Of a stretch of DNA of 24,819 nt, positions 15,520-22,787 are shown piece after piece (positions within the stretch are counted from its first letter, which is position 1; each line of letters begins with the position of its first letter). The stretch covers positions 1-24,819 of the forward strand of contig CBDTYW010000017.1 of NCBI GenBank assembly GCA_965364735.1, in the 5' to 3' direction. The stretch comes from CBDTYW01 sp965364735. GTDB lineage: Bacteria; Actinomycetota; Nitriliruptoria; Nitriliruptorales; Nitriliruptoraceae. The position numbers and the translations under genes were made by a program. Under the pieces are notes generated by a model. It was not told the DNA's origin and ran no database searches. It saw only the letters and a program-made list of their open reading frames with translations.

Positions 15520-15611
15520 CTGTTGCTCAGTCGACGCGCCAGACGCGTCTGTTGCTCACTTCCCCTGTGATGCACGGGGAAAGTGAGCAACAGGCATGCA
15601 TGTGCGACGCG
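15520..15611. repeat. Palindromic intergenic element between metF and the SLC13 gene
   Basis: CTGTTGCTCACTTCCCC (15549-15565) is mirrored by GGGGAAAGTGAGCAACAG (15576-15593), a 17-bp stem with one bulged A; the 10-base loop can add a GTG/CAC mini-stem. A shorter direct copy of the arm end, CTGTTGCTCA, lies at 15520-15529. GACGCG recurs at 15533-15538, at 15542-15547 and again close to 15605-15610. The element fills the gap between two convergent genes. It could act as a two-way terminator (though it has no T-run) or be a REP-like dispersed repeat. Confidence 0.8.
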
Positions 15612-17405
15612 TCAGAAGACGAGGCTGACCATCGTCAACGTCACGGCGAAGCTGATCAGCGAGATCGGCAGGCCGAACTTCCAGTAGTCGGTGTACTTGT
15701 AGCCACCGATCCCGTAGACGATCGTGTTGGTCTGGTAGCCGACCGGGGTCAGGAACGACGCCGACGCCATCAGCGCCACCGCGATCGCCGCGCCCCTGGG
15801 GTCGATGCCGGTCGCGGCGGCGACGGGCAGGGCGATCTGGATCATGATCGAGGCTGCCGCGGCGTTCGAGATCAGCTCGGTCATCAGGACCGTGCCGAGC
15901 ATGACGATGGCGAGCGCGACGACCTGGTTCGACCCACCGGCCAGCTCCGCGATGGACTCGGCGGCCAACGCCGCCAGACCGCTGGCCTCGACGGCCGCGC
16001 CGATCCCGAGCGCAGCGGCGACGATCAGGATGACGTCGAGGTCGATCGAGTCGCGCGCGTCGGAGAGCCGGATCGTCTTCGTGACCGCGAGCACCATGAC
16101 GGCGAGCAGCGAGGCCTGGAGGATCGACAGGATCCCGGTCCCGGCGATCAGGACCATCCCGACGATCGTCGCGAAGATCAACGCGGCCCGACGGGGCTCG
16201 ACCTTGGGGCGGTCGAACACCGAGTTGACGAGCAGGAAGTCGTGGCCGGCCTCCCACTCGGGCTGGGCACCGGGCGGGCCGACGAGCAGCAGGACGTCGC
16301 CGCTGCGCAGCGGGACCTGCCCGAGCTTGGTGTCGAGGCGCTCCCCCGCGCGGTGGATCGCCATGACGGCCGCGCCGTACCGGGCTCGGAAGCCGATCTC
16401 CTTGAGCGTGCGCCCCGCCAGCGACGAGCGTGGCCCGACGACCGCCTCGTAGAACCGGAAGGCGCGCTTCGTCTCGACCGTCTCGTAGTGCTCCTCCTCG
16501 GCGGAGACGAGCCCCGCGATCTGCTCGAGGTCACGGACGTTGCTGACGCGGCCGGCGAAGGTGAGCTGGTCACCTCCGCGCAGGACCTGGGTCGGCGCGA
16601 CCGGGGCGATGGTCTCCGCGCCGCGGTCGAGGCGCACCAGGTAGACGCCGGCGAGGTTGCGCAGCCCCGCGTCCTCGACGATCGTGCCGTCGAGGGCGCC
16701 GCCCGCCTCGACCCGCATCTGGAACGCGTACTCGCGGCTGTTCTGCACCCCGTCTGACGGCGCCACGCGGTCCGGCAGCAGCTTCGGGGCGAGCATGACG
16801 ACGGCGAGCCCACCGAGGATCGCCACGGGGATGCCGACCGCGCTGACCTCGAACAGGGAGAACGGCTTCATCGCGAAGGTGGCCGGGTTCGAGATCGCAC
16901 CGCTCACGACGAGCGTCGTCGACGTCCCGATCGACGTCATGGTCCCGCCGAGGATCGCCGCGAACGACAGCGGCATGAGGTAGCGCGACGGTGCCTTGTC
17001 GCGTGCTTCCGCCCAGTCGCGGATCAGCGGGGCGAGGGTCGCGACGATCGGGGTGTTGTTCAGGAACGCGCTGGACACCGCGACCGGCCCGACGACGCGG
17101 GCGAGGAGCCGACGGTCACCGACGCCGCCGCCGAGGATCTTCAGCAGCATCCGGTCGACGACGCCGGTCGAGCGCACCGCCCACGCCACGACGTAGAGCG
17201 CCGCGATCGTGATCGTCGCCTTCGATGCGAACCCGGCGAACGCGAGCTCAGCCGGGAAGAACTCGTCGAGCAACGGCGTCGATCCGCCGAGGAACAGCAC
17301 GGCCAGGCCGCCAGCCATCGCAGATGCCGGCGAGTAGATCTCACGGACGAGGGCCACGAAGATCGCGACGACGACGGCAAGCGTGAACCACGCTTCTGGA
17401 CTCAC
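15612..17405 (-). CDS. SLC13-family permease with two TrkA-C (RCK_C) domains
   Basis: A 597-residue plasma membrane transporter of the SLC13/DASS-type, ion transporter superfamily. The N-terminal membrane half (about 5-210) has SSAFLNNTPIVATLAPLI (111-128) and GGTMTSIGTSTTLVVSG (153-169). Two soluble TrkA-C domains (about 225-305 and 315-400) are inserted, the second with VPLRSGDVLLLVGPPG. The C-terminal membrane half has TELISNAAAASIMIQIAL and ASFLTPVGYQTNTIVYG. The Asn-Thr pairs in both halves are the usual substrate/sodium loops. Relatives carry dicarboxylates, sulfate or other anions; the specificity here is unknown, and sulfate is only a guess prompted by the metF neighbour. The GTG start at 17405 has GAGG upstream. 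It converges on metF and is divergent from the O-antigen ligase-like gene. Confidence 0.92.
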   Translation of the reverse strand: MSPEAWFTLAVVVAIFVALVREIYSPASAMAGGLAVLFLGGSTPLLDEFFPAELAFAGFASKATITIAALYVVAWAVRSTGVVDRMLLKILGGGVGDRRLLARVVGPVAVSSAFLNNTPIVATLAPLIRDWAEARDKAPSRYLMPLSFAAILGGTMTSIGTSTTLVVSGAISNPATFAMKPFSLFEVSAVGIPVAILGGLAVVMLAPKLLPDRVAPSDGVQNSREYAFQMRVEAGGALDGTIVEDAGLRNLAGVYLVRLDRGAETIAPVAPTQVLRGGDQLTFAGRVSNVRDLEQIAGLVSAEEEHYETVETKRAFRFYEAVVGPRSSLAGRTLKEIGFRARYGAAVMAIHRAGERLDTKLGQVPLRSGDVLLLVGPPGAQPEWEAGHDFLLVNSVFDRPKVEPRRAALIFATIVGMVLIAGTGILSILQASLLAVMVLAVTKTIRLSDARDSIDLDVILIVAAALGIGAAVEASGLAALAAESIAELAGGSNQVVALAIVMLGTVLMTELISNAAAASIMIQIALPVAAATGIDPRGAAIAVALMASASFLTPVGYQTNTIVYGIGGYKYTDYWKFGLPISLISFAVTLTMVSLVF

Positions 17406-17524
17406 AGGGGCCTCAGGGGAAGACGGGGACAGCGCAGCCTACGCGGCGGCAGAAGCCGCCCACGACGTGATCTCCCCCGTCGGCGGGCCGACAGAACACA
17501 CGAGACTTCTCCAGGACTGTGACG
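17406..17524. promoter_or_regulatory. Divergent gap, SLC13 gene / O-antigen ligase-like gene
   Basis: A 119-bp gap between divergently read genes with two inverted repeats: GGCGGC-AGAA-GCCGCC (17445-17460) and GTCGGC-GG-GCCGAC (17479-17492). Either could be a protein site or a leader hairpin in this GC-rich background. AGGA at 17513-17516 fits the ATG at 17525 (8 bases) and is too close to the GTG at 17519, which decides the start of the plus-strand gene. Confidence 0.4.
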
Positions 17525-19498
17525 ATGACCGCACTCGACGTGATGACGCCCGACCTCGTGGAGCCGGAGCTCCCGCCGAGGGCACCGATCGGCGACATGC
17601 GTCGTCAGCTCACCGACCGAGCAGGCGACGTCGTCGCGGCGGTCGGCATCGTCCTCGCGCTCGCCGGGTTCTCTGAGTTCGACGGCGCCCGCGACTACCC
17701 CGCCGCCGCTGCCCTCGCGCTGCTGCTCGTCCTCGCGGCCCCGGTCGTGTTCGAGGAGCTGCGCGTCTCAGACCGCATCACGCGCTGGATCGCCGGCAGC
17801 TGGGCCGCCGGCTGGGCCCTGTCGTTGGCCTTCGCGCAGGACCGGTCGGGCTTCGTCGTGCCGGTCGTCGTCGCCGGCACCGTGGCCTTCGTCATGCTCC
17901 TCACCCGGCGCCTGATGCGCCGGACCGCCGGACCCGCCATCGTCGTCGCCGCCATCCTGGCCACGCTCGGCGTCTACGCGAGCCGTGGGCTCCTCCAGTG
18001 GTGGGGCAGCGCCCTGAACGGCGACAGCCCCGTGTGGCTGCTGTTGTCGTGGCACAACCCGTCTGGCGCGCTCTCCGGGGCGCTCGCGCTGCTGCTCCTC
18101 GGCGTCGGCCTGTCGCTGCGTCGTCACGTGGTTGCCGGCGCGGGGCTCATGGCCGCCGCCGTCGGCTTCGCCGGCGTGTTCCTGTCGACGTCGCGCGGGG
18201 CGCTGATCACGACGGCCCTCGGGCTGGTCGTGATCGCCGCGATCGCCGTCCGCCGGCATGGGATCCGCCGCTCCGGGATCCGACTCGTCGTGACCGCGGC
18301 GATCGCGGCGATCGTCGTCGTGCTGCTCCAGTCGATGGTTCCGACGGGCGCCTCGACGTCCAGCCGCGACGCCACCGACGCCGGTGCGGACGCCCACTTC
18401 GCCCTGCGTCTCGAGCACATGGAGGCGGGCGTCGAGCTCGCCGCGTCCCGGGCGGTGATCGGGACCGGCCCCGGCTCCTACGCCGGCCTCGCGCTCAGCC
18501 ACACCGACAGCGGCGCCAACCTCACCTCGCACAGCCACAGCCAGTACGTCGAGGCCTGGGTCGACGGTGGCGTCCTCGGCGCCGGGGCGTTCATCGCGAT
18601 CGGCCTGGCCAGCCTCGTCGGCCTCGGCGCCACGTGGCGCCGTCGCCCCGTGGTCCTGCGCTCTGAGCGCACGGCGTCGGCGATCGTCCTGGACGACCTC
18701 CGCGCCGGTCTCGTCCTCGGCGCTGCGGGCACCGTCGTGCACCTGAGCGCCCATCAGGCCTTCGACACGGACTGGACCTACCCCGTCGTGCCGTTCGTGC
18801 TCGCCGTCGCGACCGCCGCCCTCACCACCCGCGTCACGGCGACTCCCCCGACCCCGTCACGCAGCGCCGGACTCGCCGCGGTCGGGATCACCGTCGTGCT
18901 CGGCATGTTGCTGGTCACCGCCGGCGTCGCCGGCCAGTACCAGCGTGAGGTCAGCATCGCCCGCGACGACGTCCAGGCCTCGCAGCTCATCGACGCCACC
19001 GCCCCGTGGGACGCCGCACGTCAGGTCGGGTTCGCCCGGCTGCTCCTCGACGACGGCCGCCTGGACCTCGCCGACGACCTGCTCACCCGCGCGCGGCGCT
19101 GGTCGCCCGGACACACCGGGATCACCTCGCTGCAGACCGAGCTTGCCTATCGACGCGGCGAGATCACGTCGACGTTCGCCCGCTCCGAGCTCCCGCCGAT
19201 GCCGACCTGGCTCGACGGCCACGCGGGCGCCGCAGCAGCCATGGTCGAGCGCGGCGACCTCGAGGACGCCGCGCTCCTGCTCGCCGATCTCCGCGCCGTC
19301 GGCGAGGACTGGGCCAGCTTCGGGATCGGTCGGGTCGTGGGGGACGCGTGGCTGTTGTCGCTCGACCTCGCCCACGAGACCGGCGGCTGCTCCCGCGTCC
19401 GCGGGACCCTCCGCGACCTCGCGGCGTCGAGCTGGGCCACGGGCCGTGACGGCTTCGTCACGCTCGCCGGCCAGCACGTCAGGGCCTGCACCCCCTGA
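17525..19498 (+). CDS. O-antigen ligase/polymerase (Wzy/WaaL-like) membrane protein with soluble C-terminal region
   Basis: A 657-residue polytopic membrane protein of the O-antigen ligase family, which polymerises repeat units (Wzy) or joins finished polymer to an acceptor (WaaL) outside the membrane. About 10-12 hydrophobic segments lie between residues 33 and 470. Family landmarks are FLSTSRGALI (219-228), ASRAVIGTGPGSYAGLA (307-323) in the large external loop, and HSHSQYVEAWVDGGVLGAGAF (335-355), the His/Glu/Gly block of Wzy_C proteins. Residues about 475-657 are soluble and helical, with repeats resembling TPR units (ARQVGFARLLLDDGRLDLAD, then AAMVERGDLEDAALLLADL). It faces the glycosyltransferase operon at 19673-23713 tail to tail. 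The sequence does not separate polymerase from ligase. Confidence 0.86.
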   Translation: MTALDVMTPDLVEPELPPRAPIGDMRRQLTDRAGDVVAAVGIVLALAGFSEFDGARDYPAAAALALLLVLAAPVVFEELRVSDRITRWIAGSWAAGWALSLAFAQDRSGFVVPVVVAGTVAFVMLLTRRLMRRTAGPAIVVAAILATLGVYASRGLLQWWGSALNGDSPVWLLLSWHNPSGALSGALALLLLGVGLSLRRHVVAGAGLMAAAVGFAGVFLSTSRGALITTALGLVVIAAIAVRRHGIRRSGIRLVVTAAIAAIVVVLLQSMVPTGASTSSRDATDAGADAHFALRLEHMEAGVELAASRAVIGTGPGSYAGLALSHTDSGANLTSHSHSQYVEAWVDGGVLGAGAFIAIGLASLVGLGATWRRRPVVLRSERTASAIVLDDLRAGLVLGAAGTVVHLSAHQAFDTDWTYPVVPFVLAVATAALTTRVTATPPTPSRSAGLAAVGITVVLGMLLVTAGVAGQYQREVSIARDDVQASQLIDATAPWDAARQVGFARLLLDDGRLDLADDLLTRARRWSPGHTGITSLQTELAYRRGEITSTFARSELPPMPTWLDGHAGAAAAMVERGDLEDAALLLADLRAVGEDWASFGIGRVVGDAWLLSLDLAHETGGCSRVRGTLRDLAASSWATGRDGFVTLAGQHVRACTP

Positions 19499-19523
19499 CG
19501 CCCCGCCTCCCCGGGCCCCCGCT

Positions 19524-19642
19524 CCCCGCCGAGCGACGGCGAAACCTGCACCACGCAGACAATTCCATCGCTCACCGAAACAGCACTTCGCCGAGCGATG
19601 CCGAAACCTGCACCACGCAGACAATTCCATCGCTCGGCGGGG
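19524..19642. repeat. Tandem pair of 43-bp palindromic repeats (REP/BIME-like)
   Basis: Two 43-base units lie at 19531-19573 and 19593-19635 and differ at only two positions near the left arm; the last 33 bases (GAAACCTGCACC... CATCGCTC) are identical. Each unit is a hairpin: outer arms GAGCGATG/CATCGCTC (perfect in unit 2, one mismatch in unit 1) enclose an inner CTGC/GCAG stem. Unit 2 extends to a perfect 12-bp stem (19589-19600 with 19628-19639). The outermost arms also pair with each other over 13 bp (19524-19536 with 19630-19642), so the pair can refold as one large cruciform. It lies between two convergent genes. Confidence 0.88.
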
Positions 19643-19663
19643 CGGGGCGGGTGGGGTCGGGGG
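19639..19663 (+). other. G-run tract with quadruplex potential
   Basis: Five runs of three to five G separated by one or two bases (GGGG, GGGG, GGG, GGGG, GGGGG) meet the simple G3+N1-7 quadruplex pattern on the plus strand, just after the second 43-bp repeat. A C-rich tract of similar character (19501-19530) flanks the other side. In the plus transcript this would follow the O-antigen ligase-like gene and may help end transcription. Confidence 0.55.
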
Positions 19664-19672
19664 TGACTCCGG

Positions 19673-21925
19673 TCACCAGGCTCCGTCGCGGGAGAGGACC
19701 GCGCGGAAGGTCTTGGCGAGGAGGAACAGGTCGTACGAGAGCGACCAGTTCTCGATGTAGAACAGGTCCATGCGGACCGCTTCCTCGAAGTTGATGTCGG
19801 AGCGACCGGACGTCTGCCAGACACCGGTGATCCCGGGCTTCACCCGCAGACGGCGCAGGTGCCAGGCCTCGTACTTCTCGACCTCACGCGGGACCGGCGG
19901 GCGGGGGCCGACCAGGGAGAGCTCGCCGCGCAGGACGTTGAGCAGCTGCGGGAGCTCGTCGAGCGACCAGCGTCGCAGACGTGCCCCGACGCGCGTCACC
20001 CGTGGGTCCTCGCGGAGCTTGAAGAAGCCGTCGCCGGCCTCGTTCATCTCGAGCAGGGCCGGGAGCTGGGCCTCGGCGTCCTCGACCATCGTGCGGAACT
20101 TGAACAGCGTGAACGTCGTGCCGTCGCGGCCGACGCGGGTCTGACGGAAGACGACGGGTCCCGGTGAGTCGAGGCGAACGGCGATCGCCGAGCCGATCAG
20201 CACGGGCAGCGCGACGAGGAGCGCGACGGTCCCCGCGACCACGTCGAGGGTGCGCTTCGCGATCGTCTTGACGGCGCTGAGGCGGATCTGGTCGACGTGC
20301 ATGATCGGCAGCGAGCCGACCGCCTCGACCGTGACGCGGCGCATCGCGGTCTCGTAGACGCCGGGCGACACGGCGAGGTCGACGTCCGAGCCTTCCAGCG
20401 CCAGGGTGAGCGCGCGCAGCGTCCCGGGTCGCACGCCCGACGGTGAGACGACGACGAGCCCGGAACGGGTGTCGAAGGCGAGGTCGAGGATGTCGGCGGG
20501 GCGTCCGAGCACCGGCAGCCCGCAGACGTCGGCGCCGATCTCGGCCTCGTCGTCGACGAACCCGACCGCGCGGTAGCCCGCAGCCTCGGTGCCGGTCATG
20601 ACGCCGGCGAGATGGCCACCGTCCTCGTTCGCCCCGACGATGAGGACGTTCTGCTGGAAGCGCCCGCCGTCACGGGCACGACGGAGGTAGGTCCGCACGA
20701 GCGTGCGGTTCACCGTGCCGAGCACCAACGACAACGCGGCGAGCACGAGCACGTAGAGGCGTGAGACCTGGAGGTTCAGCGCGAACGACGCGAACCCGAT
20801 CGAGAGCACGGCGGTCGCCGAGCCCGCGAGGAACCGGCGATAGCCCTCGCCGCCGGCGTTGAAGTACTGGGGTCGGTAGCAGCCGAACGCCTGGAGGATG
20901 GCGATCCACATCGGCAGGACGGCAAGCGCGACGGGGATCTGTCCGGCGAAGCCCTGGACGAGCCCGAGATCGCCGAGCTGCCCGCGGGCGACGTACGCCC
21001 CGAAGCTGGCGACCGCGATCGACGCGACGTCGCCAGCGACGAGCACCCGGCCCAGACGCCGCCCCCACCGGTGCGGGGCGGTGAGCAGCTCACGCTCGGT
21101 GGGCTCGGCCTGCGGGGTGAGCTCGTGGCTCTGACCGATGAGGCGAGCGGCGCTCGCGGGGCCTTGGACGAGGTAGCGACGCGCCAGGCGCTTCGGGTCC
21201 TTGATGAGCCGGTACGCCCACTCCATGCCGAGCTGACGCCACCGCTCCGGAGCGCGCTCGACGGTGCCGGCCATGAAGTCGGCGGCGGCCCCGAACGCGA
21301 GCGCCACCTTGGCGCCGGTCGCCTCGCCGTGACGCAGCAGCCAGTCCTCCTGGCGCGGCTTGCCGAGCCCGACGACGAGCAGGTCGACGCGGGACTGCGC
21401 GATCTCCTCGGCGACGATCGCCGACGCCTCCGGGTCGTTGACGACCTCGCGCGATGGTGACCAGAACCCGGCGAGGTCGAGGTCCGGGTACTTCGACGGC
21501 AGGGTCGTTGCGAGGATCTCGTGCTGACGTGGCGAGCCGCCGAGGAAGCCGACGCGGGAACGTTCGCGGGCGGCGACGCGCAGGACGTCCGGCAGCAGGT
21601 CGGAGCCTGCGAGCTGCTGCCACTCACCGCCGGTCATGCGGCGTGCGGCCCAGACGAGCGGCATGCCGTCGAGCAGCATCAGCCAGTCGGCGTCGTCGTT
21701 GTCGAAGCAGCCCTCGCGGCCGGAGTCAATGCCGAAGTGGTGCAGGTGGTCGAGGTTGGCGGACGCGACGTTGAGCAGGCGCGGGGCGGGCTCGCGGAGG
21801 CGATCACGCACACTGGCGAGGACCTGCTCCCGCGAGAACAGGTCGACTTCGCTGCCGCCGAGCATGATGCGCACGGGTCGGTTCCACTTTCGATGCGTGG
21901 ACAACCTGTCGACGGCCAGCGCCAC
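19673..21925 (-). CDS. Fused GT26 (WecG/TagA) glycosyltransferase and WcaJ-type polyprenyl-phosphate sugar-1-P transferase
   Basis: A 750-residue single open frame joining two enzymes. Residues about 18-252 are a WecG/TagA/CpsF transferase: LDGMPLVWAARR (85-96, Asp86 in the catalytic position), VGLGKPRQEDW (185-195), FGAAADFMAG and GMEWAYRLIKDPKRLARRY (233-251). Four hydrophobic segments follow (about 297-405), then a Rossmann-like domain (NVLIVGANEDGGHLAG, about 426-540) and a membrane hairpin (560-582). The bacterial sugar transferase domain has DSPGPVVFRQTRVGRDG, FKFRTM, SLDELPQLLNVLRGELSLVGPRPP (Asp656-Glu657 pair) and VKPGITGVWQTSGR. The C-terminal part would load sugar-1-phosphate onto undecaprenyl phosphate, and the N-terminal part would add the second sugar. 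The GTG start at 21925 lies 4 bases after the preceding gene; starts nearer Met21 are possible. Sugars are unknown. Confidence 0.92.
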   Translation of the reverse strand: MALAVDRLSTHRKWNRPVRIMLGGSEVDLFSREQVLASVRDRLREPAPRLLNVASANLDHLHHFGIDSGREGCFDNDDADWLMLLDGMPLVWAARRMTGGEWQQLAGSDLLPDVLRVAARERSRVGFLGGSPRQHEILATTLPSKYPDLDLAGFWSPSREVVNDPEASAIVAEEIAQSRVDLLVVGLGKPRQEDWLLRHGEATGAKVALAFGAAADFMAGTVERAPERWRQLGMEWAYRLIKDPKRLARRYLVQGPASAARLIGQSHELTPQAEPTERELLTAPHRWGRRLGRVLVAGDVASIAVASFGAYVARGQLGDLGLVQGFAGQIPVALAVLPMWIAILQAFGCYRPQYFNAGGEGYRRFLAGSATAVLSIGFASFALNLQVSRLYVLVLAALSLVLGTVNRTLVRTYLRRARDGGRFQQNVLIVGANEDGGHLAGVMTGTEAAGYRAVGFVDDEAEIGADVCGLPVLGRPADILDLAFDTRSGLVVVSPSGVRPGTLRALTLALEGSDVDLAVSPGVYETAMRRVTVEAVGSLPIMHVDQIRLSAVKTIAKRTLDVVAGTVALLVALPVLIGSAIAVRLDSPGPVVFRQTRVGRDGTTFTLFKFRTMVEDAEAQLPALLEMNEAGDGFFKLREDPRVTRVGARLRRWSLDELPQLLNVLRGELSLVGPRPPVPREVEKYEAWHLRRLRVKPGITGVWQTSGRSDINFEEAVRMDLFYIENWSLSYDLFLLAKTFRAVLSRDGAW

Positions 21926-21929
21926 GGCT

Positions 21930-22787
21930 TCAGGCTGCGCGTCTCCGCAGCCGTCGACCCACGTCGAGGGCGCGCAGCAGCCGACGTCGTGCGACGTCGT
22001 CGAGGTGCTTCGTCGCGAACGTGTCGGCCCCGTCGCGGTACCAGCGCCACCGCTGCTCCGACCCGATGCCGGCGCTGGAGGTGCCGGCGGCGTGGACCAT
22101 CGGCGCGACGTCGACGACGGCGACCCTCCAGCCGGCGTCGCGGGCGCGTGCGCAGAGGTCGGCGTCCTCCCAGTACAGGAAGAAGTCCTCGTCGAAGCCG
22201 TCGATCTCTGCGAAGCAGCCGGCGTCGACGACCATCGCCCCGCCCAGGACGTGCCCGTCGACCTCGGCGATCTCGCCGGCCATGCTCGCCGACGACGTGG
22301 CGAGCCCGGAGCTCAGGACGCGGCCGACCACGCGGCGCAGGCGCGGCAGCTGCAGTCCGGAGGCGAACCACGCAGCGCGCACGACGGAGGTCGGCCCCCA
22401 CGCGTTCGCCTGCGGCGAGCCGTCGGGGTGGGTGATCGGACCGGTGACGACGCCCAGCCGTTCCCCGTCGGCGACGTGGCCCGCGAGCGCGGTGAGGCTG
22501 GCCGCGTGCAACGTGACGTCGGGGTTGAGGAACGCGATCGCGTCAACGGGGCCGGTCGCGTGCAGCCATGCGGCGCCAGCGTTGCAGGCGGCACCGAACC
22601 CGCGGTTCTCCGGCTGGACGACCAGGTGGCCGCCCTGCGGGAGGGTGGGCGGTCCGGACGGGCTCGCGTCGTCCACGACGACGATCGTCGCGTCCGGCTC
22701 ATGATGTGCGAGCGCGCGCAGGCAGGCGTCGACGACGTCGGCGGACTCGTGGGTGACGACCACGATGCCGAGGCGTGGAGCGATCAT
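21930..22787 (-). CDS. GT2-family glycosyltransferase (rhamnosyltransferase-like)
   Basis: A 285-residue GT-A enzyme like WbbL-type rhamnosyltransferases, expected to extend the lipid-linked oligosaccharide on the cytoplasmic side. Landmarks: IVVVTHESADVVDACLRAL (8-26), VVVDDAS (36-42), the donor loop ENRGFGAACNAGA (60-72), FLNPDV (86-91) as the metal site, GGAMVVDAGCFAEIDGFDE and FFLYWEDADLCARARDAGW with the acidic ED pair. It lacks the C-terminal membrane segments of processive GT2 enzymes. Its ATG overlaps the stop of the upstream GT2 gene (ATGA, 22784-22787), and it is followed 4 bases later by the fused initiating transferase, so all three are one operon. No dTDP-rhamnose genes are in the window, so the donor is not settled. 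Confidence 0.93.
   Translation of the reverse strand: MIAPRLGIVVVTHESADVVDACLRALAHHEPDATIVVVDDASPSGPPTLPQGGHLVVQPENRGFGAACNAGAAWLHATGPVDAIAFLNPDVTLHAASLTALAGHVADGERLGVVTGPITHPDGSPQANAWGPTSVVRAAWFASGLQLPRLRRVVGRVLSSGLATSSASMAGEIAEVDGHVLGGAMVVDAGCFAEIDGFDEDFFLYWEDADLCARARDAGWRVAVVDVAPMVHAAGTSSAGIGSEQRWRWYRDGADTFATKHLDDVARRRLLRALDVGRRLRRRAA

Noticed and set aside
15549..15593. The palindrome after metF as a classical intrinsic terminator
   Set aside because: The stem is strong, but no T-run follows on either strand, so it is reported as a palindromic repeat with possible terminator function instead.
19524..19642. The two 43-bp repeats as a small CRISPR array
   Set aside because: There are only two units with a 19-base gap, the units are long palindromes with internal stems, and no cas genes are present.
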